The notes beneath the pieces were generated by a model that worked only from the letters and a program-made list of their open reading frames with translations, did no database searches and was not told where the DNA came from. Source: Agapetus fuscipes (lineage: Eukaryota; Arthropoda; Insecta; Trichoptera; Glossosomatidae). From it: 64,000 bases of DNA. The translations under genes and the position numbers were made by a program. Numbering within the stretch: the first letter of the stretch is position 1; each line of letters starts with the position of its first letter. Where the stretch lies: the NCBI GenBank assembly GCA_951799405.1, contig OX637353.1, positions 8,556,001 to 8,620,000 of the forward strand. The letters run 5' to 3'. Positions 22,901 through 33,000 of this stretch are shown one piece after another.

Positions 22901-22903
22901 CAT
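13984..22903 (-). CDS. Fatty acyl-CoA reductase (FAR), 8 exons
   Basis: Exons on the minus strand: 22658-22903, 21086-21334, 20055-20200, 19423-19532, 18306-18510, 16637-16864, 15594-15857, 13984-14095; phases join exactly to 519 codons plus stop, a normal insect FAR length. FARs reduce long-chain acyl-CoA to fatty alcohol with two NADPH, for waxes, cuticular lipids or pheromones, usually at the ER or peroxisome membrane. Visible: Rossmann dinucleotide motif TGALGFMG (T35, G36/G39/G42), the STCYSN strand in exon 3, active-site Y223-x3-K227 (YTYSK), YRPSI followed by PTPGWIDSMNGPMG, then a C-terminal 'sterile'/FAR_C domain (about 360-490) and a hydrophobic segment near 490-508. The start ATG opens exon 1 directly before the conserved N-terminal region. 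The exon 7 donor is a weak GTTCTG; it is preferred because it makes the frame run into exon 8 (KLKRYYWMHTF). Introns are full of SINEs, LINE tails and MITEs. Substrate chain length and tissue role cannot be read from sequence. Confidence 0.95.
14381..14613 (+). mobile_element. SINE-A copy
   Basis: Plus strand in FAR intron 7: box A TCCGTAGTCTAGTGGTTAA, box B GGTTCGAATCCC, body and shortened LINE-type tail (CATGAGGTGTGATTCACACA), immediately joined to a LINE tail piece. Confidence 0.85.
14614..14785 (+). repeat. RTE-like LINE tail, 5' incomplete
   Basis: Begins abruptly at GTTTCACTTTGCCAATGTC directly after the SINE-A tail, continues to GAATCCACAATGTTACATATC. The abrupt junction suggests SINE insertion into an older tail copy. 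Confidence 0.75.
14790..15020. other. Unidentified intronic repeat-like stretch
   Basis: Comparatively G+C-rich with GGCATAGGGCGCAGAAGG, GTGTGAACAAGGCATAAGTG and a near repeat of the last (GTGTGAACGAAGCATGAC). Probably a DNA element; no termini identified. Confidence 0.35.
15030..15250 (+). repeat. RTE-like LINE tail copy, divergent
   Basis: From CTTTGACTAATAGGTTGGTA to GTGAGCCTTAAATGTAAATA; MITE-C begins right after. Confidence 0.75.
15251..15575 (+). mobile_element. MITE-C copy 2 with nested palindrome
   Basis: Left end ACCTTAAAGGTAAAAC, right end CAGTTTAACCTTTAAGGTGG. A 37-bp near-palindrome (15272-15308, CACAGATC..GATCTGTG) sits in the left terminal repeat, flanked on both sides by GGTAAAAC. 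The element ends about 20 nt from the FAR exon 7 splice donor. Confidence 0.85.
15940..16268 (+). mobile_element. SINE-B copy
   Basis: Plus strand in FAR intron 6: degraded tRNA-like head (GATAGTTAGTTTGTAAAGTG..GGATTCAAATCTCACC), body with GAAATGAGTACCAGCC and 3' end TACACTATACGTGTATCTTA. Confidence 0.82.
17082..17330 (+). mobile_element. SINE-A copy, old
   Basis: Plus strand in FAR intron 5: box B-like GGTTCAATTCCC (17118-17129), body CACCAAAGATCTATCCAGC and tail GGGCTGTTGAGGTGTGATTC; many substitutions. Confidence 0.7.
17735..18024 (-). mobile_element. LINE ORF C-terminal fragment
   Basis: Minus strand in FAR intron 5 reads LTVRTKNHFQTSEVTVIR, then LRNTEIRETSQTEDIV and TGWTTWVG, resembling the LRNEEIRxRTKxxDIxxR..WAGHxxR thumb/C-terminal motif of non-LTR RTs, with frame damage. 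Clade not resolved. Confidence 0.6.
18025..18203 (-). repeat. RTE-like LINE tail copy
   Basis: Minus strand from CTTGACTTATGGGTTGATAT to GCGCAAACTCAC; the terminal third is missing. Confidence 0.75.
18560..18830. other. Unidentified intronic stretch in FAR intron 4
   Basis: G+C-richer than its surroundings, with GTGAATGGGCATACTCGCGA and GCGAGGTGAAGTAGAAG / CTTCCGCTTCACCTCGC as a partial inverted pair, suggestive of a DNA element. No coding signal. Confidence 0.35.
18993..19225 (+). mobile_element. SINE-B copy, degenerate
   Basis: Plus strand in FAR intron 4: GGTCAATAGCTAGCG head, GCATGGTTTAGTCAGCTTCA and CCTTGGGAGCAAGGAAACC body. Confidence 0.55.
20430..20690 (+). repeat. RTE-like LINE tail-only copy
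   Basis: FAR intron 2. Starts at TTCCTTGACTTATAGGTTGG, ends AACTTAGATTATAGATAG. Belongs with 23612-23850, 40650-40890 and 62325-62530 to a subfamily marked by GGTTTGGATTTTATTTGTAA and GTGGGCATACATCTGAGAG. Confidence 0.88.
21465..21631 (+). mobile_element. LINE ORF fragment, duplicated
   Basis: Plus strand in FAR intron 1: reads approximately GPINDANIWRRRYNSE and VVRSIKVSRLHWLG, an RTE-like C-terminal motif, ending abruptly at a MITE. A second copy of the same segment is at 22045-22345. Confidence 0.65.
21632..22016. mobile_element. MITE with CAGGGCCGGATTAA termini
   Basis: Left end CAGGGCCGGATTAATC, right end CTTAATCCGGGCC (inverted). G+C-rich interior with runs of GGGGCCC and CCCCCCCC. CAG-type ends suggest hAT-like mobilisation, but no 8-bp target duplication is evident at the present edges. 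Confidence 0.65.
22045..22345 (+). mobile_element. LINE ORF fragment, second copy
   Basis: Plus strand: frame readable as GPIKDANIWRRRYNSE, then after a break a segment resembling GHLERMDHRSLEKMVV and KKRRSVGRPR. Same element as 21465-21631, extending further 3'. Confidence 0.7.
22348..22500. mobile_element. Rearranged SINE-B pieces
   Basis: 22348-22432 is SINE-B in minus orientation (CTGAGTAAGCCTTGCCGGTG); 22435-22500 is the SINE-B 3' end in plus orientation (CACATGCGAACCCTTCG, then ACTATACGTGTAGCTTAG). The two abut, so an inversion or double insertion occurred. Confidence 0.7.
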
Positions 22904-23314
22904 TTTAATTTTTTGTTTGTTCAGGCAGCACCTTTACTTTGCAGTGATCAATTGAAACTGAGGTATTGCGAAAGATAATTTATTGCTAATTTGCGCGTAG
23001 TAAATACTTGATTGCAGCCCTTTGTGTGCAAATGAAATGCGGGAATTCATGAATATTTTTGTAGCGACAATGTATTTTGCGTGTTGTGAAAGGTTGGAGC
23101 TATTTTCCGATGGTGAAAATAAATCTACACGTAGAATAGAACTGTAGAACATAATATGAGTCAGTAGAAACTTAAAAAAAAACACAGAGTTTTATTTTCA
23201 CAAGTTAAGCATTTATTTCACCTACTAGCCAGTATGGATAAAATGCCAATATCTACTTAGTTTTTTTTTTCGAAAATGAAATTAAATGTATGTAAACGCA
23301 TTCCTAAGTAAGAT

Positions 23315-23568
23315 AATAATATTATTAGAATAATTTACTTGGTAATCGCTGCTTTTGTGTGTACACACTTCAAGAGCCCTCTGCGATCAGCTTGGTCCTC
23401 GCTGTAGAAAGCGCCAATTGTCAAGCAAGACCCATTTGGATGCCTGATTTTTCAACCCAAAAAGAGCATATTTGAAAAATGAAATATTTTGCCATGTTTC
23501 GCCGGGATTCGAACCCACTACCTTCCAATCTGAGTGCGAAGTGTTGACCACTAGATTACGGACCGCTT
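23315..23568 (-). mobile_element. SINE-A copy
   Basis: Minus strand upstream of the FAR start codon by about 0.4 kb: box A GTCCGTAATCTAGTGGTCAA-like, box B GGTTCGAATCCCGG-like, LINE-type tail ending in ATT repeats. Confidence 0.82.
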
Positions 23569-23611
23569 AAAAAAAGTATGTAGGTATATTGTCATTTTCT
23601 GTGTCTATATC

Positions 23612-23850
23612 TATAATCTAAGTTGCAAGGATATATTCATTCAAAGCTCTCAGATGTATGCCCACAAACAAACACGTGTAGTTCGCGCTTACAAATGCTG
23701 ATTGTGTACTTACAAATAAAATCCAAACCTCAAATGAACATAAGCCCTGCAACTCTTGCCGACATTCCCTGAAACAGGGGTGCCATTGGCAAAGTGAACC
23801 ATTTTTTACAGTATGGGTGGTCAGCCTCATACCAACCTATAAGTCAAGGA
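23612..23850 (-). repeat. RTE-like LINE tail-only copy
   Basis: Minus strand; 5' boundary at TTCCTTGACTTATAGG. Followed at 23865-23945 by a second partial piece of the same repeat, again ending at a CTTGACTCATAGG boundary. Confidence 0.85.
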
Positions 23851-24632
23851 ATTCATAAAAGTTAAAGCTCAAATGAACGTACACCTTGCAACTCTTGCCG
23901 ACCTTCCTTGAAATAGGAGTGCCTATGAGTCAAGGCACTCATCATTCTCATTTTTTTCAATATTCCTAGATTTCCGTATTTGGTTTGATACGGCTCATAT
24001 TGTAAGGTAATTGTGGTGAAAAAAGAAAAAGTTGTTTTCTAATTTTCACAAGAAGGTTCTCATAAGTTGGCTCTATAGTTCAGCTAGTATAAATAAAAGG
24101 CAGTTTCAGGCAGCTTCTGCAATTAGTAATGTACACACATGAAATATAATTACTTTTTATAAAAAACCCATGGATGCCTCTGTATTACATCTTTAATCAA
24201 TATTTGGTCGAGTTTGCATTATTGCAACACCAAGCTGTAAAGGGTTGACGCGTAAAAAAATTGCGTCCCATATAAAATAAACAACGAAATAAATGAATAC
24301 TACAGTATTTTTCCTTTTTGAAAACTTAATAACCAGAATATAACATTTATATTATTGGTACTTTTGTACTTAATTGAAGCAAATGACAGAAGCCTAAAAA
24401 TCATGATTTATAGCAATTTAATCCAGAAGTTATTTTCAAACAGCAAGGCTGTATAAATTATATGACAAATATTGATAGGGCTGACAAAAAAATTGCACGA
24501 AAACTACGCAAATCTGTAAAAAAAAACACAAAGTTTTAAAGTTATTTTATGTAGCTTTATACTGAAAATAATCTACCTGCACAACGAGGCCAAGTTGCTA
24601 GAGCGAAGCAAGCTAATATTTTGTTATTGTCA

Positions 24633-25132
24633 ATAGCTCAGTTGGTAGAATGCTTGAGCTCCATGCCAGAAGCCTAGTTTTGATCTCCACCAAGTGTCAG
24701 ATTTAAAAAAAAAAATGATTTGTGAAAAGGAATGCAATTTACCAACCTATTTTGCATGACCAGTTTTCTTTATGCAAAAGTGGAAGCTTGTGTGCATGCA
24801 ACGACATCTGTTGAACCAGGGTTGAAGTTATTGTCAATAGAACAAGGCGGGACTCGAACCGGCGTTAGTGTTATTAATAATGCAAATTCGAGTGCCACCC
24901 TTATCCCCTCGACAATCCCAGCTGCCAATAAATGCTTTGTCATTAAGTACAATGTTTATTTCAAACCCAATATAAAGCACCCGTAAGGTTTACTCAGCCT
25001 TTATAAGAAATGAGAACCAGCCTCCCGAGGAGCTGGAAAACCCCCACTTTAACTGAAGTGGTTGAAGTAAGGCCGGCCCTTTTGTCTGTGAAAATAAATA
25101 AGTTCCACACGCCACATACGGCTTAGTTGCGT
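24633..25132 (+). mobile_element. SINE-B interrupted by SINE-C
   Basis: SINE-B head at 24633-24716 (CAATAGCTCAGTTGGTAGAA) and body at 24953-25132 (GTTTACTCAGCCTTTATAAG..). Between them lies a minus-strand SINE-C. Confidence 0.82.
24718..24952 (-). mobile_element. SINE-C copy nested in SINE-B
   Basis: Minus strand: tRNA Ser/Leu-like head (box B GGTTCGAGTCCCGCC), CCTGGTTCAACAGATGTCG body, and 3' end AATAGGTTGGTAAATTGCAT..CTTTTCACAAAT. The centre (24850-24945) is diverged from other copies. Confidence 0.75.
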
Positions 25133-25139
25133 ACCCAAT

Positions 25140-25870
25140 GAAAAAAAATAGAAATATTAAAAAACTTCCAATCCAAATTTGGAACTTCCATAAGCATCCA
25201 ATAAATCAAATCTTTATCCAGAAACCTTACAAATGTTTTAGTGTTGTTGATTTTGTTCAGCCCTATCCACACTAGGAAATTTACATGGATGACGGCGAAT
25301 AAAAACTATTAATGTAATGTCAAGTTCAAATACTTGAATAGTTTACAATAAACGCGGGCACATCGGAATAATCATTCCATTACAATATTTATTTAATTAG
25401 GGCACAAGGTGCAGCCACAAATAGTGCATCACCTTCATGTGGAATCTATTAAAGTGCATTGTGTGCATTCAAAATGTCAATACGTTGGCAGGCATACTCA
25501 ATAATGCCAGGAAAAAAGTGTTGTTAAATATTCAGAATAAATGTAGTGGAATAGGACTGTTGAGATTTTACTGTTACTGTTACTTAACTCAACCAGCATT
25601 CTACTAGAGGTGGCCAGTACTTTGAAGCGTGTTATAGAAATGAAACAAAGTTTAGCACTAATAAATAAATCACTTTTTGTGTTCTTCGGGTTTGACCATG
25701 TTCTACTTGTAGCTCCCACATCTGCCGACGTTTCGCTTTCACGAGCAGAAAGCATCTGCTGGCGGTTTTCGTTGTCTTCGCGAACGCGCGTTGATGTAAA
25801 CTGGTTGGGGATGCTATTTATTATTAACACCGGCCATGAAAGTGAAAGTTTTAAACTTCATTTAAAGTAA
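25140..25870. other. Intergenic stretch, no gene recognised
   Basis: Open frames exist on both strands at 25498-25870 but have no recognisable domain. 25680-25800 contains CTGCCGACGTTTCGCTTTC and CAGAAAGCATCTGCTGG, the kind of sequence found at ends of Penelope-like elements; this is a weak resemblance. Confidence 0.35.
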
Positions 25871-25873
25871 AGC

Positions 25874-26235
25874 ACTCTCAATTCTTTGGTGAATTATTTG
25901 GAGAGGGGAATTCGTTGTAAATGTAACTGTATCCAGGAGCCATTTTGTTAGGGGTAGCCAGTACCTCATAGATGCATCTCCACTTTGTTCTGTCCTTGCA
26001 CACTTCTTTCATCTCCTCGGCATTCATTACTCTCTTCATGCATACTCTTCTGTTTATCTATTTCTTCCAATTCTGTACTTTTGATCAGCCCATTCTTTCC
26101 TTAATCTTCTCTTTTCACTTATACCTTTGACATTCTTTTTTGATGGCCAAACATCTCATTGTACTTTCTCTCTCTTATTCTCGGTTATATACTGCACTTG
26201 TTCTTATCCCACTCTTTACAGACCCTATCATTTAG
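25874..26235 (-). mobile_element. LINE ORF 3' end fragment, second RTE-like subfamily
   Basis: Minus strand; reads approximately MKRVMNAEEMKEVCKDRTKW (positions near 26035-25978), homologous to the C-terminus of the 7833-9530 ORF. Close copy of 1168-1500. Confidence 0.72.
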
Positions 26236-26308
26236 AGTTTGACTAATCATTCCATTTTAGTAAGTCATTTTTAGTGTACATGGTTTACTCAGTTTGTTTT
26301 TATTCCCA

Positions 26309-26762
26309 CAATAGGGTAATTTCACTTTTTTTTTATTTCATAAAATTAAAAAAAAAAATTATATGTGGCTTAGTTTTTAAATTATACTCTTTAAAATTTG
26401 CGTATTTTCCATTTCCGCTAAAACAGGTCATTTTTACATTCGGGCGGATATGCCGTCAGATCTTCGGAGTTTAGGTGTCAAATGGCCCAGGTAGTCAGTT
26501 TGCTAGCGATGTTTGTCGTCAAAATGATGACAAACGTCGATCTTCGGCGTTTAAGTGTCAAATGGCCCAGGTAGTCAGTTTGCTAGCGACGTTTGTCGTC
26601 AAAATGACGACAAATGTCCCTAGCCGTTCACGCTGCATTTTTGGCGGGATTCAAATTCTCCGCAGTTTATTTTTCAAAATATATGGTTCTGATCCTTGAA
26701 ATGTACTCTACACAACCATATTATTTTCAACCGTTTTCCCTACCACTGCAATTACCCTATTG
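26309..26762 (+). mobile_element. 454-bp MITE (CAATAGGGTAAT ends) with internal 80-bp tandem duplication
   Basis: Ends CAATAGGGTAATTTCAC and GCAATTACCCTATTG. Inside, an 80-bp unit beginning GATCTTCGG is present twice (26459-26538 and 26539-26618), each carrying CGTCAAAATGA(T/C)GACAAA. The sister at 29998-30438 has one unit only. Confidence 0.85.
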
Positions 26763-26926
26763 TGTGACTCCCAGTACAACAGTGCTTACCAAGTAAATCA
26801 TCATACTAATTTGAATTTATTTTAATTTTTTACTTCATCTCAGCTCTACGGCTGTATTCAAAAGCAATGATGTCATGTTTGAATACCCTTACACAGACAC
26901 GCACACATGCTCTACTGTTACAAGAG

Positions 26927-26932
26927 TTTATT
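26927..26932 (-). terminator. Candidate polyadenylation signal of the SLC16-like gene
   Basis: First AATAAA on the minus strand after the TGA stop, about 165 nt downstream. The sequence just beyond it (26940-27010) is a repeat-like segment containing GACGTTTCGGCAATGTC, so this signal may be recruited. Confidence 0.35.
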
Positions 26933-27097
26933 TCCTGGATCTGTTGCTGTGGTCTATTGGAGCTGTAGATTCCAGACGTTTCGGCAATGTCTGCGATGGG
27001 CTTCTTCAATGTGATGGTGTTGGGAGAAGACTAATTTCCTGTGAAATCTTTAGAAGTATCTCACATACAATTTTAAAAAGTAAAACAATTTAAAGTT

Positions 27098-30000
27098 TCA
27101 GCTTGTTTGATTATTATTTGAATTTGATGATTTAAATCTGGCGTGACAAAATTCTGTCACCCACATGCAAATGGTTATAGTTGTAACAATGTTAATGAAT
27201 ATTATAGGTATGTAATATGATCCAGATCTGTCCCTGATGACTCCTGAAAAAATAAAAAGGGAATATCGAAAAAGGCACATTTTAGAAGACAATCTAACGT
27301 GAAAAGAAGTAGACAATGATTTAAAAATTTTCATATTTGATTGCTTAGTATGGGATTGGTAAAATCTGCCACATGTTTTTAATATTGGCACAATTTTTAG
27401 CATTGTCATGACCTTTTGACTCATAATTTTACATGTTTAGAAGAAAATCTAGACAACTACATTCATATTGTAGGTAAAACCGCATCTCCCAAACAGGGCT
27501 TCTTAAAATAAAAAAGTACAATATTAAAAATCTATATTACCCAGTAATGGTCCAATCAGCATGAGAATGATTCCATTGGTGAGCATCTGGATGCCTTGCG
27601 CGAAGGCCAACTTGTCTATGTGGACATAGTTAGGCATCACCAGGCTGAGGTACACACTGCGCACTCCTTTAGAGACGCCCAAGGCCAAGGCGACAAACAA
27701 CATGGCAGTGTACGAAGTGGCGAAGAAGACCGCTGAAAGAATTGTGCAAGTACAATGATTACTTAAGCGAAATAAAGAATAGGAATGACTGAAACGGAAA
27801 CCTGCAGAAATGGAAAGCGGAAGAGTGAGCATGAAAGGAGTTGAGGAAATGAAACAGGTATATATGCTAGGAGGATGGCTTATGGGAAGGGCTTATGTTC
27901 ATTTGAGATTGGGTTTTTATATTGTAGGTCCACATGCGGCATGTGTTAGCGCGAAATTATACATGTCTGCTTGTGGGAATGCATTTAATATAAATCTTAA
28001 ATGATATATATCTTTGCAGCTTAGATTAGATTAGATGAAACTAAGAGGAGATGCACTTGGGAGGAATTGGTCACCCCAGTTGAATGGTGATAGAAAATAG
28101 TTACACAAATTTAAATGTAAGCAGTGCCGCAGTCTCGTCAGATGGATAGATCTTGTTGGTTGATAATAAGCAATTGAATATGGCCGCCCGTGAACAGCTG
28201 ATTGGATAGTCCTACGATTTGTATGGAGGTAATTTAACTCTTTTGTTAGAAGAGAACATGAAAGTGTTTTAATAAAAGTTAATACATGTGCCCGCCCGCC
28301 CTGATCCTGCAACACTTTACTTATCTCCTCGCCAGAGATGTTCTCCTGGCAAAAATAATTTATTTCCTGGCAAATAATAACCAAGTGGGGGACGACATTG
28401 CTCTGGATGAAGCTGGATGGGAAGACCATCCCAGAAAATAAAGAAAACAATGAAAAATAAATGTTTTTCTGTGTGATGTAAAGAAGATTAAAATTTTCAT
28501 ACACTGCAGTCATGTGACGGACCTTCATAAAAAAAGCAATTGACAATAGTTATTTATGCCACTGCCTAGTAATGATAGTCTTTGTAACACGAGTGTTACA
28601 AAGGCTAATTACGTGCAGTGGCATACAATACTTTTTCTACGACCATGAGAGAATTAACAAAATAGTGAATAATAGTCATTATAATGTACTCGTCCATTTG
28701 AAGTAATTAAAACCTTACCTTTGTCAAAACGTGTGATTTATCATTCCCTTCGATTATCTAATCTAACCTAAGTTGTAAAAATAAATTATATTTAGGTTTC
28801 ATATTGAATTCATGCCCACAAGCCGACACATATGTATAAGGTCGCGCTTTTACATCCTGCATATAAGCTTAAACATTCAAACCCAAAACTCAAATAAACA
28901 TATGCCCTGCAGTTGTATTGGCAGGTGAACCAAATTTGTACAGCATAGGTGATCAACCTCATACTCACCTATTAACCAAGTAACTTTTTGAGTTTGTTTA
29001 TATTTTGCGGTGAAATTTTTTGTATTGTTTTCCTTTCAAGCCTTTTATTTTCCTTTGAAAAAAGGAAAGCTTTATTTGGAGCATTCCGATAAATAAATTC
29101 GATAAAATTTAGCACTATTAACAATTTTTATTTGACTCTACTACGTATAGTACTATGAGCGCGGATCCGCGTTCCAGCGCTTGAGGGGTTAAGATCCTTG
29201 TAACACTGAACAAATAAAGATAATGCAAGAATAAGTTAAAATGGTCTTACTTGTTCTTGTGCAGATGAGCATTACGAGGCTGAAGAGATACATGGTTCTC
29301 GCAGACTTCTTACACCAATCTCCAATGAAGGGGGAAACAAATCTGAACAAGATGTCGGCAAACGCAATGACAGACATTATAGTCGCGATCTGTGAAGTGG
29401 TGAACATCAGGTCGTTCAATATAAACGGAGTGAGAAGGGCAAAGTTGATCTCTGCACAGGCAGCCAAAGACAGGCCAACCATAATGTTTACAAAGATCGG
29501 GTCTCTAAGCAAGCCCAACTCAAAGAATTTCACAATTTGATATTTGATTGATTGTTTATTTGCGTTTTCATTGTTTTTGATATTTTCTTGATGGATTTTA
29601 GCATTGCCGTTCGAAACAACCAAACATTCAGTTTGCTCTTCTAGTGGTCCTAATTCTACATTGCTTTCGTCCATAGCTTTTCTTTTATGTCTTTCTCCTT
29701 CCGGTCTTTTCAAATCTTCAATGGAATCATAATCTATATAATTCAGTTCAACAGAAAGAGATTTCCACCATCCGTTTTGTTTGATTTTGGATGCATCGTC
29801 ATTATAGTTTCTTATGTCGGGAGTTGATAGATTCATCCTCACTATGTTTGACATTCGGTTTTCTTTTTGTAAGGACTTTACAGATCCTTTTATTCTATTC
29901 TCCAGATAATCATCCTCATCTTCACTTACATGTTCTATTGCTTTACTTTTTTCATCATCTGAAAATTAAATGAAAAACATATTATTATTACGCCTTACAA

Positions 30001-33000
30001 TAGGGTAGTTGTAGGGAAAACGGTTGAAAATAATATGGTTGTGTAGAGTACATTATTTTCAAGGATCACGACCATATATTTTTAAGTAGTAAAAATAAAG
30101 ATATCATTGATAATCTTGAAAAATAAAATGCCGAGAATTTGAATCCCGCCGAAAAAGCAATGTAAACGGTTAGGGACGTGTGTCGTCATTTTGACGACAA
30201 ACGTCGCTAGCAAACTGACTACCTGGGCCATTTGACATCTAAGCTCCGAAGATCTGACGTCATATTCGTCCGAATAAAACAATGACCTGTTTTAGCGGAA
30301 ATGGAAAATATGCGAATTTAAAAGAGCTATAATTTAAAAACTAAGCCACATATAATTTTTAAAAAAACGCAAATACATTTAAAAAAATATAGCCTACCAT
30401 TTTATGAAATAAAATATAAAAGTGCAATTACCCTATTGCATTAAACCATAAACAAACTGTACAGAGATAACAATGTTGTTAACATTATGAGTATTTTTAT
30501 AATAAAAAATACATGGAAAAACATTACAAAATGTAAGTATAGTTTCTGAGAATGTTATCAGGAGTATTCTAAGAAAATTGTCTGTGGCATTAAATAAATA
30601 TTTTCTTTTATCCTTTCTCCACAAAAAGAATCTCAAGATGTGTAAACTATTTATTATAAACACACCTAAAGGAAAATTGTTTTTTTACTTCAATATTAAG
30701 GCACTCTAATGTGTTTAATTTAGATATTTTTTTTTATTTTTATTTTTTTTTATTTATTTTACTTACGGACATAATAGTCCAATTACATAGTTATATGAAA
30801 AAGTAATTACAGAAAATGACAAAGAAAATAATATAATACAAGAATTAATATTTCATAATAGCATAGACAAAATATAAATACTTATACTTTCCTCAGCAAA
30901 ACAAAGCTCTACGGAATTCAGATAGGCTCATGCCGCATAAATCTAGATGAGAGGAAGAATTTAAAAGACGAAACATTCTGTTAATAGGAGAATAGTATCC
31001 TAAATTTGAAGTGTGAAAGTTGAGAGAGAGCAATTCATTTATTCTAAATCTTCGCGTTGGAACATTTAATTTGATACATTGTAAAAGATAAGGTGAGTCG
31101 AAAATACTATTAATGATTTTATAAATACATATGAGTTGAGCATGTTGTCGGCGTGTTACTAAAGATGAAATGCCTAGGGTGATCTCTATGTCTTTATAGT
31201 CATACTCATCTCTACTTAGACCCAGTTTCCAAGCAACTCGTCTTAGAAAGCGATGCTGTACTGATTCAAGACGGTCAATGTGGGTAGCATAGAATGGAGA
31301 CCAGATAACACTGGCATACTCAAGGTGTGGGCAATAATAGGTCAATTTGAATATTACACAAAAACATAATTTTTAAGCTACGAGCTAAGTCTACTGAGTG
31401 CCAGACCTGAACGAATCACAACCCTTTTATAGGTGCCATTATATTTTGCAAGGCTGTGTGGACCTTTTATACGTCTCAGATCATTTAAAAACTCTGCTGG
31501 AGTTTGAATGGGATATATTTACAAATTATAATCGAAGATAGATCATCGTCCACCGTTTAAAATATACAACTGTCATATATTTAACAGAAAAAAAATAGAA
31601 TAAAAGTACCTTTTAGTAAAAGAACCTTAACGTTATGGGAGAGCTTACATTATTCTAGACGTAACCAACGTTTTCAGGAGGCACCCTCTCAGCATGATGA
31701 TTGAGGATAAACTCAAATCGTCAATTCAATGGCAGGTACAAGAGGGCTTTTGAGGTGTGATTCACACAAAAATAGCGCTCATCAAATAAAATCATCCTAA
31801 TATTATTATTATTATTACGAACACTAGCCCTCTGCTTTTAAACGCAAACATTCTATTAACAGAGAGAGAAAAACAACCAGTCATTTTTATTAATAACAAA
31901 TTTTATACTAAACAAATCCTTACATTTGTCTGCTATGTTGTCATCTTGCTTGGTCATCACAGTCATTTCCTGTTCCTGTGCCGTAATCTCTGGAGTCTTC
32001 AGGTACCACTTGATGGGGCGCAGCAGCAAGGCAGCGGGCAGGGAGTGCAGGGAGAGGGCACCCAGCACCAGGACTGCTCCCTGTACTCCTAGAGAGCTGA
32101 TGAGCCACGTCATCACCTGGAAACATTTTTTTTTTCAATATTCAATCTCATTTGATCAATTCCATTTAATAATTTATTTATTAAGAGTTTTATTACAACA
32201 AAGAAATGAGCATTTGGTGTATAAAAAGCTATGTTTTTTTTTTTTTTTCTATGATGGAGGCAGACACTCAGATCCGCGGGCGATGGTGCAATCAATTTGG
32301 TTCAGCCGCACCGTCAAATCCGTACAAATTTTGGAGACCGTGCTTTCCATGTTGCGGGTATGGGTATATTTCGCGGAGCTCTAAGACGCACCTCCCGGCG
32401 GAGCACAAAAAATATACCATTTATATTTTCAAATTTGCTCTTCGCTGGGTTGAAAAATTCATAAACCTTTACCAAAGACCGGTCACCAAAAGGTCCATCC
32501 AGCCTTACAACAACTGGGTCTTGCTTGAGAATTGGCGCTTTCTACAGCGACGACCAAGCTCGCAGAGGGCTCTTGAGGTGTGATACACACAAAAACAGCG
32601 CTCACCAAATAAATCATCCTAATTTAATTTTTAATTTTTAATATGATGTATTATAGATAGATTATAGATGTTAAAATTTATGTATGGGATTTAACTAGGT
32701 GAGTGTTTGTTTGCAGTATTCATCATTCATTGTGAAGATGAACATACCTAATGTAAAAATGTTAAACCTGAGGCATGATGATGGGCCCTAATCCTGTGAT
32801 GGACATGCCCACAGCCATGGCGCGACCTCGCTTGTCCCGGAAGTAAGAGTTGATGGCCAACATGAAGGAAGACATGGCAAATGCAATACCGATAGCTGAA
32901 ACAAGACAGTAGATTAACCCTTCAACTGCGGGTGACACACACAGGCGTCAAGTGTAAACTAGCATACAGTGGGGTTGTCAATCATAGAATAGACGTCATC

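Noticed and set aside
25498..25870. Overlapping 86-110 codon ORFs as a gene
   Set aside because: No domain, frames open on both strands, and end-like sequence resembling a transposon terminus.
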